Source: an uncultured Eubacterium sp. (lineage in GTDB: Bacteria; Bacillota; Clostridia; Lachnospirales; Lachnospiraceae). From it: a stretch of 64,000 nucleotides of DNA. The DNA lies in assembly GCA_945946665.1 (NCBI GenBank), contig CAMEWO010000002.1, positions 1 through 64,000 of the forward strand, written 5' to 3'. The position numbers and the translations under genes were made by a program. Within the stretch, counting starts at the first letter, position 1, and each line of letters starts with the position of its first letter. This document shows positions 27,758-36,269 of this stretch, piece after piece. The notes under the pieces are model-generated. The model made no database searches. It saw only the letters and a program-made list of their open reading frames with translations, and had not been told where the DNA came from.

Positions 27758-28489
27758 TTATCCTTTTTTCGCTTCTGCCTTTGTAGCTTTATTTTTAATA
27801 AACCAGTATACAACTGCCACTGCCACGAAGGAAAGCAGCACTATATATTTTATATAAGGAACAATGCCCCCTGCACCGGGCAGGAAATTCTTCACTAATA
27901 TAACTGTTACAAGATAGCCGATAAATCCCATAAACGCGATTGCCAGGGCATCATTGGCCACCACATTGCCACCCTCATATACAAGGCTTCCCAGGCTTTC
28001 CTGAAATCTGGCAAGAACCTTTGCTTTCTGGAGCTGCTTAAGAAATATAAATGCAATGCTTCCCCCTATTAATGTTCCTGCAATGAAGGAAGGCACATAG
28101 AAAAACCATGTAAGCCCCGTTCTTCCCCATATAAATGTCATTACCGGGTAAGACACAATTGCCCCGATTATTCCTGTTCCTAAAACCTCTCCCGCAAAGG
28201 CACACACCAGTTTTCCTTTTGAAAGGCGGTAAAACAGCCCTGAGAAAAATGCTCCGAATATGGCTCCTGTAAGTGCAAGAGGTGGAATTCCCATGAATAT
28301 CATTCTAAGTATTCCGATGCAGCCGGCGCACAGGAAAGCGTACCATGGTCCCAGCATTACTGCACAGGTCACATTAATAAAATGTGCCATAGGACACATT
28401 CCTTCTACTCTTAAAATAGGTGAAATCACAACACCAATGGCAATCATCATAGCCATAAATATCATTTTTACAATCTTTGTACTTTTCAT
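27758..28489 (-). CDS. thiW: ECF transporter S-component ThiW (thiazole uptake), extended
   Basis: The membrane substrate-binding subunit of an ECF transporter, predicted to import the thiazole moiety of thiamine. The opening MIFMAMMIAIGVVISPILRVEGMCPMAHFINVTCAVMLGPWYA and GIPPLALTGAIFGAFFSGLFYR match ThiW. It contains no ATPase, so it must use a shared module, probably EcfA1A2T encoded at 2.0-4.6 kb. At 243 aa it is about 70-80 aa longer than usual: residues about 165-243 add a linker and two more hydrophobic helices. Upstream of thiM in the same direction. The SD is weak. Confidence 0.88.
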   Translation of the reverse strand: MKSTKIVKMIFMAMMIAIGVVISPILRVEGMCPMAHFINVTCAVMLGPWYAFLCAGCIGILRMIFMGIPPLALTGAIFGAFFSGLFYRLSKGKLVCAFAGEVLGTGIIGAIVSYPVMTFIWGRTGLTWFFYVPSFIAGTLIGGSIAFIFLKQLQKAKVLARFQESLGSLVYEGGNVVANDALAIAFMGFIGYLVTVILVKNFLPGAGGIVPYIKYIVLLSFVAVAVVYWFIKNKATKAEAKKG

Positions 28490-28626
28490 TCTCTCTCACT
28501 TTCTCATTACATTTTAGCATGACTCGCATCTTATGATATGAGGGTCATAAGGTATTTTGTCCCTCATTATGATACACAAGAGGAGTATATCACATTTTTA
28601 CAGGAACTACACCACTCAAAAATCAA

Positions 28627-28674
28627 AATTCGCCAAATGGATTTCCATGCAGGCATGAATCCATTTGGCGAATT
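28627..28674 (-). terminator. Terminator after cysK (17-bp perfect stem)
   Basis: AATTCGCCAAATGGATT and its exact reverse complement flank a 14-base loop. On the minus strand it is followed by TTGATTTTTG. It lies 40 bases past the cysK stop and is unusually long for an intrinsic terminator. It also falls within a 61-codon plus-strand ORF, which is therefore unlikely to be a gene. Confidence 0.8.
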
Positions 28675-28714
28675 ATTAACACAAGAATTTCCAAAACTTA
28701 ATCAGGACACTTAT

Positions 28715-29650
28715 TTACTCTGAAAACAGTGGAGTTGAAAGATATCTGTCTCCTGAATCAGGAAGGATTACAACAATATTCTTTCCTGCATTCTCTGGTC
28801 TTTCAGCTAAGATAGCTGCAGCTTTTAATGCTGCACCAGAAGAAATACCTACAAGAACACCCTCACTTACTGCAAAAAGCTTTCCTTCCTTGAAAGCATC
28901 ATCGTTCTCGATTGCGATTACCTCATCATACACCTTAGTATTAAGTACATCTGGAACAAATCCGGCACCAATACCCTGAATCTTGTGGGCTCCAGGTGTA
29001 CCCTTTGATAATACAGGGCTTGTAGCTGGCTCAACAGCAACAACCTTAACATCTGGATTCTGTGACTTAAGATATTCGCCTGCACCTGTTACAGTTCCAC
29101 CTGTACCAACACCGGCTACAAATATATCAACCTTTCCATCTGTCTGCTCCCATATCTCAGGACCAGTTGTTGCCTTATGTACTGCTGGGTTTGCAGGGTT
29201 AACGAACTGTCCAAGAATAATAGAACCAGGAATTGAATCCCTTAACTCTTCTGCTTTAGCAATGGCACCCTTCATACCTTTAGCGCCCTCAGTAAGAACA
29301 ATCTCAGCACCATAAGCCTTTAAAAGATTACGTCTCTCCACACTCATAGTCTCTGGAAGAGTAAGAATTGCCTTATATCCCTTAGTTGCAGCTACTGCGG
29401 CAAGACCAATACCAGTATTACCGGAAGTTGGCTCGATAATTGTTGCGCCAGGCTTAAGCTTTCCTGACTTCTCTGCATCCTCAATCATAGAAAGTGCAAC
29501 TCTGTCCTTTACAGAACCTGCTGGATTAAGATACTCAAGCTTTACAAGAATATTAGCTTTAGCCGCTCCTGTTGCCTTAGCGTATCTGTCCGCTTTGAGT
29601 AGTGGTGTATTTCCAATTAATTCCAATGTGCTCTCAACAATCTTTCCCAT
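28715..29650 (-). CDS. cysK: Cysteine synthase A (O-acetylserine sulfhydrylase)
   Basis: PLP enzyme that makes cysteine from O-acetylserine and sulfide. The PLP lysine is in NPAGSVKDR (about residue 43), with the substrate loop [12 protein letters not shown] and the phosphate-binding [12 protein letters not shown]. Length is 311 aa. The ATG at 29648-29650 has GGAGG 8 bases upstream, so the track start five codons earlier is rejected. It has its own promoter with a 6-bp inverted repeat downstream of the -10, a likely operator. A LysR gene lies just upstream, transcribed the same way. Confidence 0.97.
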   Translation of the reverse strand: MGKIVESTLELIGNTPLLKADRYAKATGAAKANILVKLEYLNPAGSVKDRVALSMIEDAEKSGKLKPGATIIEPTSGNTGIGLAAVAATKGYKAILTLPETMSVERRNLLKAYGAEIVLTEGAKGMKGAIAKAEELRDSIPGSIILGQFVNPANPAVHKATTGPEIWEQTDGKVDIFVAGVGTGGTVTGAGEYLKSQNPDVKVVAVEPATSPVLSKGTPGAHKIQGIGAGFVPDVLNTKVYDEVIAIENDDAFKEGKLFAVSEGVLVGISSGAALKAAAILAERPENAGKNIVVILPDSGDRYLSTPLFSE

Positions 29651-29727
29651 AAATATATCCTCCATTCCATATTAAAGCGGCTTAATCACTATTATTCTTT
29701 CCCCTGAAGTGTCCCGCTTTGTTATCT

Positions 29728-29744
29728 CCTACTTATCTAGTAGG
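29728..29744. promoter_or_regulatory. Inverted repeat CCTACT-N5-AGTAGG upstream of cysK
   Basis: A perfect 6-bp inverted repeat with a 5-base spacer lies in the cysK 5' region, about 20 bases downstream of the -10 box. Its position suggests a repressor site. Cysteine genes in Firmicutes are often controlled by the Rrf2-family repressor CymR, but assigning this site to CymR is inference. Confidence 0.5.
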
Positions 29745-29753
29745 TTTTATATG

Positions 29754-29791
29754 AATTGATTATATCATGAAAAAAAATAATGTCAACACAT
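29754..29791 (-). promoter_or_regulatory. cysK promoter
   Basis: On the minus strand TTGACA, a 16-bp T-rich spacer (TTATTTTTTTTCATGA) and TATAAT. Near-consensus, about 110 bases before the cysK ATG. Bounds are given slightly generously. Confidence 0.78.
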
Positions 29792-29804
29792 ATTTTAAAT
29801 TCTT

Positions 29805-30716
29805 TTAATCCAATACGCTGTCCTTATATCTTCCTATCTCCTCAAGATATTTCTGTCCCAGAGGACTTATAACAACGTCCTTTCTCTTAATATATCCGAT
29901 TGTCATCTTCTCATCACTGTCAAGCTTTACAGCGCAGTACTCATCCCCATTAAGTCCCTCACATATGATTCCTGAACACAGAGTGTATCCGTTAAGTCCA
30001 ACCATGAGATTTAAAAGGGTCGCCCGATCATTAGCCTTAATCAGTCTCTTATATTCGTATGTACTCAGAACCTCTTCTGCATAATAGAAAGAATTATTTG
30101 TACCCTGTTCAAATGACAGGCATGGATACTCCTCCAGCTCCTCTATCCTTATTATGTCCTTCCCTGCCAGAGGGTGTCCTTTCCACATATATACGTATAT
30201 TCCACATTCCATCAACGGAGTAAATTCCAGTCCATATTCTGCAAACAGCTTATCAAGGACACGCCGGTTAAAATCATTTACATAGAGTATTCCAATCTCA
30301 CTTCTGAAATCCCTGACATCCTCAATAACCTCGTGGGTTTTCTCCTCATGGACCGCAAACTCATATTCATCCATTCCGAACTGCTTGACCATCTCCATAA
30401 ATGCATTAACAGCAAATGTATAATGCTGCATGGACACAGAGAATTTCTTCTTAACTTCGGACTTGTCGATATATTTTGCTTCCATCAGCTCATACTGCTC
30501 CACAACCTGTCTTGCGTAGCCTAAGAATTCCTCTCCCTGTGGAGTCAGGGAAATTCCCCTGTTAGTTCTCCTGAAAATCTGAATTCCTGTCTCTGTCTCC
30601 AGATCCTTTATAGATGAGGACAGACTGGGCTGTGATATAAAAAGCTCCTTGGCAGCCTCATTCATAGAGTCACATTCAGCCACTGTTATGGCGTATTTTA
30701 ATTGTGTAAGAGTCAT
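29805..30716 (-). CDS. LysR-family transcriptional regulator
   Basis: A 303-aa LysR regulator. The winged helix-turn-helix at the N-terminus reads TLTQLKYAITVAECDSMNEAAKELFISQPSLSSSIKDLETETGIQIFRRTNRGISLTPQGEEFL, followed by a periplasmic-binding-type effector domain. The ATG at 30714-30716 has GGAGG 10 bases upstream; the track start 23 codons earlier is rejected because the family begins here. It lies upstream of cysK in the same direction, so control of sulfur metabolism (CysB/CysR-like) is possible but unproven. It follows argJ by about 80 bases. Confidence 0.92.
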   Translation of the reverse strand: MTLTQLKYAITVAECDSMNEAAKELFISQPSLSSSIKDLETETGIQIFRRTNRGISLTPQGEEFLGYARQVVEQYELMEAKYIDKSEVKKKFSVSMQHYTFAVNAFMEMVKQFGMDEYEFAVHEEKTHEVIEDVRDFRSEIGILYVNDFNRRVLDKLFAEYGLEFTPLMECGIYVYMWKGHPLAGKDIIRIEELEEYPCLSFEQGTNNSFYYAEEVLSTYEYKRLIKANDRATLLNLMVGLNGYTLCSGIICEGLNGDEYCAVKLDSDEKMTIGYIKRKDVVISPLGQKYLEEIGRYKDSVLD

Positions 30717-30794
30717 ATTCTTACATCCTCCTTGAAATATTAATAGCTGCATCCATGAAATCATGCATGCAGCCACATAAAGCACCTTAATATA

Positions 30795-32039
30795 TTAAGA
30801 CCTGTAATCTCCGTTAATCTTCACATAATCGTATGTCAGGTCACAGCCCCAGGCCTTTGCCTCTGCGCTGCCCTGCTTTAAGTCAATATTAATCATAATC
30901 TCATCCTCTGCCAGTATCTTAGCAGCCTCTTCCTCTGAGAACTCAACACCAGAGCCATTCTCACATACCTTGATTGAACCGGCAGATGAAGCCATCCACA
31001 CATCTACCTTGTCAATATCGAAATCTGCCTCTGCATATCCTATTGCACACAGAATTCTTCCCCAGTTAGCATCCTCGCCGAATATGGCACATTTCAGAAG
31101 AGGTGAACGGATAACTGATTTTGCCACAATAATGGCAGTGTCCTGGTCAGGACTTCCCTTACAGCTGCACTCAATAAGCTTGGTTGCGCCCTCGCCGTCT
31201 GCTGCCAGCATCCTTGTCATGTTCATCATTACAATATACAGAGCCTGTCTGAATGTATCATAGTCAGTTCCCTCACCGGTAATCTCTTTATTTCCAGCCA
31301 GACCATTAGCCATAACTGTTGCTGTATCATTAGTAGAAGTATCACCATCAATGCTTAAGCAGTTATATGTAACCTTAACAACATCGCTTAATGCCTTCTG
31401 AATCATGGCAGAAGAGATAGCTACGTCCGATGTGATAAAATTAAGGGTAGTAGCCATGTTAGGATGAATCATGCCGCTTCCCTTTGCCATGCCTCCCAGA
31501 CGGCACACCTTTCCATCTATCTGGAATTCAACTGCAACCTGCTTGTAAGTAGTATCAGTAGTCATAATTGCATAGGTAGCCCTGTCATTGCCATCGCTGG
31601 AAAGCCCCTCTACAAGAGGTTTCATATATTTCTTAAATGGCTCAATAGACAGTCTCTGTCCAATAACACCTGTGGAACCTACAATAACTTCACATGGTCT
31701 GATTCCCAGTTCCTTGGCAGCAAGCTTTGATGCCTCCTCAGCAATATCCTCTCCGTCAAAGTTGCATGTATTGGCATTCTTGGAATTAACAAGCACTGCT
31801 CTTGCCACTCCGCCACTTTCCTTTAGATGTCTCTTCGTAACAATTACAGGAGCGCCCTTCACCTTATTCTGTGTATACACTCCTGCTGCGTTACATGGAG
31901 TCTCTGAATATACCATTCCCAAATCGTTCTTGTTCTTATCAGGATTAATTCCGCAATTAAGTCCGTTGGCAACAAATCCTTTAGCAGCGCACACACCGCC
32001 GTCCACATACTTAAAGCCATCAAATTCTGTCATATTCAT
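30795..32039 (-). CDS. argJ: Bifunctional glutamate N-acetyltransferase/amino-acid acetyltransferase
   Basis: ArgJ transfers acetyl groups from N-acetylornithine to glutamate in the arginine acetyl cycle. It is an N-terminal nucleophile enzyme made as one chain and self-cleaved at the Ala-Thr bond in KGSGMIHPNMATTLNF, which is intact (Thr at about residue 190). Length is 414 aa. The C-terminal AWGCDLTYDYVKINGDYRS is typical. No other arg genes are adjacent, unlike the usual argCJBD cluster. Divergent from the YitT gene, with AT-rich -10-like boxes on both strands in the 116-base gap. Confidence 0.96.
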   Translation of the reverse strand: MNMTEFDGFKYVDGGVCAAKGFVANGLNCGINPDKNKNDLGMVYSETPCNAAGVYTQNKVKGAPVIVTKRHLKESGGVARAVLVNSKNANTCNFDGEDIAEEASKLAAKELGIRPCEVIVGSTGVIGQRLSIEPFKKYMKPLVEGLSSDGNDRATYAIMTTDTTYKQVAVEFQIDGKVCRLGGMAKGSGMIHPNMATTLNFITSDVAISSAMIQKALSDVVKVTYNCLSIDGDTSTNDTATVMANGLAGNKEITGEGTDYDTFRQALYIVMMNMTRMLAADGEGATKLIECSCKGSPDQDTAIIVAKSVIRSPLLKCAIFGEDANWGRILCAIGYAEADFDIDKVDVWMASSAGSIKVCENGSGVEFSEEEAAKILAEDEIMINIDLKQGSAEAKAWGCDLTYDYVKINGDYRS

Positions 32040-32155
32040 GGCAAATTCCTCCTAAAATGTATAATATCCATTGAAATTGGGTCTATTATAGCAAATTTAA
32101 ATCCGCTATGCTATAATTAATCAATATATTTGAATAAATATTTAGGAGGTTCAAT

Positions 32156-33043
32156 GTGAAAGAAAAGATATTAAACGTCCTACGCACTTTAAAACCTGCC
32201 AATTTCTTATTTCTGACACTGGCAGGCATAATCAACGCATTTGGTGTAATTGTTTTCCTGGCTCCGGTAAAGCTTTATGATAGCGGCATATCAGGAACTT
32301 CAATGCTTATTTCCCAGGTAACACCTGAATGGTGCAGTCTTTCCCTTATCCTTATCCTTCTTAACATCCCCATCTTCATTCTGGGACTTAAGAAACAGGG
32401 CACTGCATTCACAATATACTCCATATATGTAGTATGTATATATTCACTGGCAGCATGGATAATTACTGATGTTCTGCCTGTTGATGTAAGTATCGTTTCT
32501 CCACTGGCAGGAAGTGACCTTTTCCTGTGCGCCATATTTGGCGGAATAATATCCGGATGTGGAAGCGGTATGGCTGTCCGCTTTGGAGGAGCCATTGACG
32601 GAATAGACATCATAGGAGTGATGTTTGCAAAGAAACTGGGCTTAAGCCTTGGAACATTTGTAATGATATACAATGTAATTCTCTATATAGTATGCGGATT
32701 CGTGATTAACAGCTGGATTCTTCCACTGTACTCCATCGTTACCTACGCAGCCGCATTAAAGACAGTAGACTTCTTCGTAGAGGGCTTCGACCGTTCCAAA
32801 GCAGCATTTATTATTACTTCAAAACCTACCGAGGTCTGCCGTGCCTTATCTGGGACCTTTGAAAATGGAATAACCACAATTAAAGCCCATGGTTACTATT
32901 CAAACTCTGATAAAACCATGATTTACTTCGTGGTTAACCGTTTCCAGATTGGAAAAATGAAGAATACCGTCCACGACATTGACCCTAAAGCCTACATATC
33001 AATCAGTGAAGTGGCTGACATATTCTCAGCAAATAACTCATAG
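32156..33043 (+). CDS. YitT family membrane protein (DUF161/DUF2179)
   Basis: A 295-aa integral membrane protein with five or six N-terminal hydrophobic helices (about 15-210) followed by a soluble DUF2179 domain (about 215-290, AAFIITSKPTEVCRALSGTFENGITTIKAHGYY...PKAYISISEVADIF). YitT proteins are widespread in Firmicutes; their substrate is not settled. The start is GTG, with TTTAGGAGG 7 bases upstream. It is transcribed alone and converges with the EamA gene, with no clear terminator hairpin in the 35-base gap. Confidence 0.9.
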   Translation: MKEKILNVLRTLKPANFLFLTLAGIINAFGVIVFLAPVKLYDSGISGTSMLISQVTPEWCSLSLILILLNIPIFILGLKKQGTAFTIYSIYVVCIYSLAAWIITDVLPVDVSIVSPLAGSDLFLCAIFGGIISGCGSGMAVRFGGAIDGIDIIGVMFAKKLGLSLGTFVMIYNVILYIVCGFVINSWILPLYSIVTYAAALKTVDFFVEGFDRSKAAFIITSKPTEVCRALSGTFENGITTIKAHGYYSNSDKTMIYFVVNRFQIGKMKNTVHDIDPKAYISISEVADIFSANNS

Positions 33044-33078
33044 ACATACCATTTCAAATACTGATTCTTAAACATTAC

Positions 33079-33981
33079 TTATAACTGGGCAAGAATTACT
33101 GCCACAAATATTACAACACATCCAATACCCTCTCTTATGCTTAGTGTCTGATGAAGAACCAGCCATCCTCCCAGTACGGAGAATACTGATTCCAGACTTA
33201 ATATGAGAGAGGCAATGGTGATGTTGTAATTTTTTTGTCCAATAATCTGTAATGTATATGCCACACCGCATGAAAGGACTCCTGCATACAGAATAGGAAT
33301 TCCGGCAGCCATTACACTTGCAATGTTGAAATCTTCAAATATCAGCATGAACACGCCACATACAAGTCCACATACAAAGAATTGTATGCAGGACATCTTC
33401 ACACCGTCTGTTTTAGGTGAAAAATAATCAATAACAATAATATGTACAGAAAAAAGCAGGGCTGATAAAAGGAGGCAGATATCCCCCTTTTCAATAGAAA
33501 ATCCGTCTTTTATACACAAAAGATAGAATCCAGCAAGAGCCATTGCCACACTTATCCACAATCGCCAGCTGCACCGTTTACCAATAAGCAAGCCAAGCAC
33601 TGGAACCAGAACTATGTACAGTGCCGTAAGAAACCCAGCTTTACCCACAGATGTAGTCATGATTCCAATCTGCTGCAGGGAGCTTGCCGCCATGAGAACA
33701 ACACCACAGCAGACTCCGCCTTTAATAAGGGTAGCCCTGTCTTTGTCAGTTTTTTGACCACTGCCTTCAATTCCTTTTTTCTGTCCAATCCTGTCCATTA
33801 CAAGAATCACTGGTATAAGTACCATACCACCAAGTATGCTCCTTACGCAGTTAAAGGTAAATGGCCCAACATAATCCATTCCAACGCTCTGCGCCACAAA
33901 TGCAAATCCCCATATAAGCGCTGTAAGCACCAGTATAGCAGGACTTTTAATATTTCTCTTTTTCATCTTACTATTGTCCAT
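33079..33981 (-). CDS. EamA/DMT family transporter
   Basis: About 300 aa with ten hydrophobic helices in two EamA repeats. The first begins SPAILVLTALIWGFAFVAQSVGMDYVGPFTFNCVRSILGG and the second GDICLLLSALLFSVHIIVIDYFSP. Members export metabolites or amino acids; the substrate cannot be told here. The ATG at 33979-33981 is chosen over the track GTG three codons earlier, but both have imperfect SD spacing. Single gene on the minus strand. Confidence 0.88.
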   Translation of the reverse strand: MDNSKMKKRNIKSPAILVLTALIWGFAFVAQSVGMDYVGPFTFNCVRSILGGMVLIPVILVMDRIGQKKGIEGSGQKTDKDRATLIKGGVCCGVVLMAASSLQQIGIMTTSVGKAGFLTALYIVLVPVLGLLIGKRCSWRLWISVAMALAGFYLLCIKDGFSIEKGDICLLLSALLFSVHIIVIDYFSPKTDGVKMSCIQFFVCGLVCGVFMLIFEDFNIASVMAAGIPILYAGVLSCGVAYTLQIIGQKNYNITIASLILSLESVFSVLGGWLVLHQTLSIREGIGCVVIFVAVILAQL

Positions 33982-34002
33982 ATTCTCCACTCTTCTATAA
34001 TC

Positions 34003-34123
34003 GTTTTCTATTAATGTCTGATTTTTACAATGCTACAATTTTCTGTAATAATTGTCCTTCACAATCATAGTTTTCTATAATCAGTGTCTGTCCTTTACCA
34101 GATCGTAGCTTTCTGCAATCATT
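34003..34123. repeat. Degenerate 70-bp-period duplication of the MmcQ gene 3' end
   Basis: The bases coding for the C-terminus of the MmcQ/YjbR gene (34070-34123) have a decayed copy at 34003-34053. Both start TTTTCTAT, share TGTCTG exactly 70 bases apart, and share TTTCTG.AAT.ATT in the same register. About 25 of 39 core bases match. The outer copy is non-coding because of stops. Confidence 0.45.
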
Positions 34124-34416
34124 CGCTTAACATCCTCATCTGGAACGGAACCGTCTATAATTACCGTATTCCAGTGTTCCTTGTTCTGGTGATACCCCGG
34201 AATAACCGCATCAAAAGCTTCCCTCCAGAAATCCCTCCACTCCGGATTCACTTTTACATTAATATTCAGCTGTCTATTTCTCTCATATGTCCATAAGAAT
34301 GCCCTTTTGTTCTTCTTAACCCTGACAAGCTGCCAGTTCGGGTCATGAAAGGGAGCATCCTGATATGTCCCGGGAAATGACAATCCATATTCTAATAATT
34401 CTTTCCTGTTCATCAT
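34081..34416 (-). CDS. MmcQ/YjbR family DNA-binding-like protein
   Basis: About 111 aa with the CyaY-like fold typical of MmcQ/YjbR: LEYGLSFPGTYQDAPFHDPNWQLVRVKKNKRAFLWTYERNRQLNINVKVNPEWRDFWREAFDAVIPGYHQNKEHWNTVIIDG. The function is not established. The start is ambiguous among TTG (34422), ATG (34416) and ATG (34413); the middle ATG is used. Single gene; its 3' end appears partly duplicated downstream. Confidence 0.88.
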   Translation of the reverse strand: MMNRKELLEYGLSFPGTYQDAPFHDPNWQLVRVKKNKRAFLWTYERNRQLNINVKVNPEWRDFWREAFDAVIPGYHQNKEHWNTVIIDGSVPDEDVKRMIAESYDLVKDRH

Positions 34417-34555
34417 ACGCAATCTCTATCCCCACATGAAGTATAATATATTACATTTACATCCTGTTCACAATAATAATCTTATTATAAATAGATAACA
34501 ATAGATTTATAAAAAGTTTTTATAATCCCAGGCTGCATAGTTCTATAAGCTGACA

Positions 34556-34584
34556 TTGACATATCCCCCTATATATGATAGACT
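34556..34584 (+). promoter_or_regulatory. Promoter of the sodium symporter gene
   Basis: TTGACA, a 17-bp spacer and TAGACT on the plus strand, about 75 bases before the ATG. The -35 is exact consensus and the -10 is fair. Confidence 0.75.
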
Positions 34585-34597
34585 TTAACAGGCTAAA

Positions 34598-34623
34598 TCG
34601 CCATGCATAATTATGCATGGCGA
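34598..34623 (+). promoter_or_regulatory. 26-bp perfect palindrome in the symporter leader
   Basis: TCGCCATGCAT-AATT-ATGCATGGCGA is perfectly palindromic and is followed by ATTTT. It begins only about 8 bases after the expected transcription start. It could be an operator or an early attenuator hairpin for the symporter gene; the sequence alone does not decide. Confidence 0.65.
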
Positions 34624-34657
34624 ATTTTCATATATGCTATATTTAAGGAGGAAGAAC

Positions 34658-36178
34658 ATGACTATTTCACAGATTGGAATTATCATCGCAATCGTATTAT
34701 ATCTGTCAGTAACCGTTATTATCGGAATACGTTTTTCTAAGGACAATTCCAACACTAACGATTTCTATCTTGGAGGACGAAAGATGGGTCCTATCGTTAC
34801 TGCCATGAGTGCTGAGGCAAGCGATATGTCCAGCTGGCTCTTAATGGGTCTGCCTGGTGTTGCATACCTTTCCGGTATATGCGATGCAGCCTGGACAGCC
34901 ATCGGTCTTGGTATCGGTACATGGCTTAACTGGTTTTTCGTTTCAAAGAGACTTCGCCGCTATTCAAGCAATTTAGGAGCAATCACAGTTCCTGATTTCC
35001 TGTCAAAGCGTTACCATGATAAGAGAAATATAATAACTGGTCTTGCAGCCCTTATTATCATTATTTTCTTCGTGCCATACACAGCTTCAGGTTTCGCAGC
35101 ATGCGGCAAGCTTTTCAATTCACTTTTCGGCATCCCTTATATGACTGCCATGGTGGTATCTGCTCTTGTTATTATAACATATACAATTCTCGGTGGTTTC
35201 CGGGCTGTATGTACAACAGACCTTTTACAGAGTATTGTAATGTCAATTGCTCTTATTACAATCGTTGTATATGGTGTAAGTTCAGCAGGCGGTTTTGACG
35301 CAGTTGCAGCTAATGCTTCTGCTCTTCCAGGTTATTTATCATTAAATGCAACATATGATGCAGCAAACAACACAAGCTCGCCATATGGTTTCCTTTCAAT
35401 TATATCAACCATGGCATGGGGACTTGGTTATTTCGGAATGCCTCATATTCTTGTTCGTTTCATGTCAATTGAGGACGAGAAGAAGCTTACACTTTCAAGA
35501 AGAATCGCTTCCATATGGGTTGTATTTGCAATGGCAGTAGCAATCTTCATCGGTGTAATCGGACTTGCAATGTCAAAATCTGGTGCAATGGTAAGCCTTG
35601 CAGACAGCGAGACAGTGATTATCGCCATCGCCAATATATTAAGCCAGCATGGTTTACTTACAGCTCTTTTAGCAGGTGTTATCCTTGCCGGTATTCTTGC
35701 AGCTACAATGTCAACTGCAGACAGCCAGCTGTTAGCAGCCTCTTCAGGATTCTCTGAAAACCTTTTAAAGGATTTCTTCGGAGTAAAGATTTCAGAGAAG
35801 CAGAGCATTCTCGTTGCAAGAATTACTGTAGTTGTAATCTCAATAATAAGTGTCTTCCTTGCAAGAGACCCTAACTCAAGTGTATTCCAGATTGTATCCT
35901 TCGCATGGGCTGGATTTGGCGGTGCTTTTGGTGCTGTTATCCTCTGCTCATTATTCTGGAAGAGAACAACACTTGCCGGAGCACTTGCCGGCATCATATC
36001 AGGTGGTGCATTCGTATTTATCTGGAAATTCCTTGTAAGACCTCTTGGCGGTGCATTCAACATCTATGAGCTCTTACCAGCATTCATCGTATCACTGGTA
36101 TTCATCGTTGTTGTCAGCCTCCTTACTAAGAAGCCTGATGAATCAATTGTTAAAGAATTCGAAGAAGCAAGGTCATAA
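34658..36178 (+). CDS. putP: Sodium/proline symporter (SSS family, PutP-like)
   Basis: A sodium:solute symporter of 506 aa with about 13 hydrophobic helices. PutP hallmarks are DFYLGGRKMGPIVTAMSAEASDMSSWLLMGLPG, ITYTILGGFRAVCTTD and AGILAATMSTADSQLLAASS. Proline is the likeliest substrate by resemblance, but SSS substrate calls from sequence are only moderately safe. The ATG at 34658 has AAGGAGG upstream; the track start 15 codons earlier lies inside the palindromic leader. Single gene with its own promoter and a bidirectional terminator. Confidence 0.9.
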   Translation: MTISQIGIIIAIVLYLSVTVIIGIRFSKDNSNTNDFYLGGRKMGPIVTAMSAEASDMSSWLLMGLPGVAYLSGICDAAWTAIGLGIGTWLNWFFVSKRLRRYSSNLGAITVPDFLSKRYHDKRNIITGLAALIIIIFFVPYTASGFAACGKLFNSLFGIPYMTAMVVSALVIITYTILGGFRAVCTTDLLQSIVMSIALITIVVYGVSSAGGFDAVAANASALPGYLSLNATYDAANNTSSPYGFLSIISTMAWGLGYFGMPHILVRFMSIEDEKKLTLSRRIASIWVVFAMAVAIFIGVIGLAMSKSGAMVSLADSETVIIAIANILSQHGLLTALLAGVILAGILAATMSTADSQLLAASSGFSENLLKDFFGVKISEKQSILVARITVVVISIISVFLARDPNSSVFQIVSFAWAGFGGAFGAVILCSLFWKRTTLAGALAGIISGGAFVFIWKFLVRPLGGAFNIYELLPAFIVSLVFIVVVSLLTKKPDESIVKEFEEARS

Positions 36179-36205
36179 CCACCAACACCTAACTTCATAT
36201 GAAAG

Positions 36206-36260
36206 ACAAAGGCAAAGTCGCCAAAGCATCCACTGATGCCATTGGCTCCTTTGCCTTTGT
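36206..36260. terminator. Bidirectional terminator between symporter and HAD genes
   Basis: ACAAAGGCAAAG and CTTTGCCTTTGT form a perfect 12-bp outer stem, with an inner GCCAA..GCATC-CACT-GATGC..TTGGC hairpin. T-rich DNA flanks both sides. It serves the plus-strand symporter gene and the convergent minus-strand HAD gene. Confidence 0.85.
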
Positions 36261-36269
36261 TATCTTTAA

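Noticed and set aside
28490-28720. TPP riboswitch upstream of thiW-thiM
   Set aside because: The conserved CTGAGA and ACCTGA-type core motifs are absent on either strand.
28538-28723. Plus-strand 61-codon ORF between thiW and cysK
   Set aside because: Most of it is the 17-bp palindromic cysK terminator, it has no SD, and its end overlaps the cysK coding end in antisense.
32040-32155. Defined divergent promoters between argJ and the YitT gene
   Set aside because: TATAAT-like boxes occur on both strands, but the matching -35 boxes are too poor to call.
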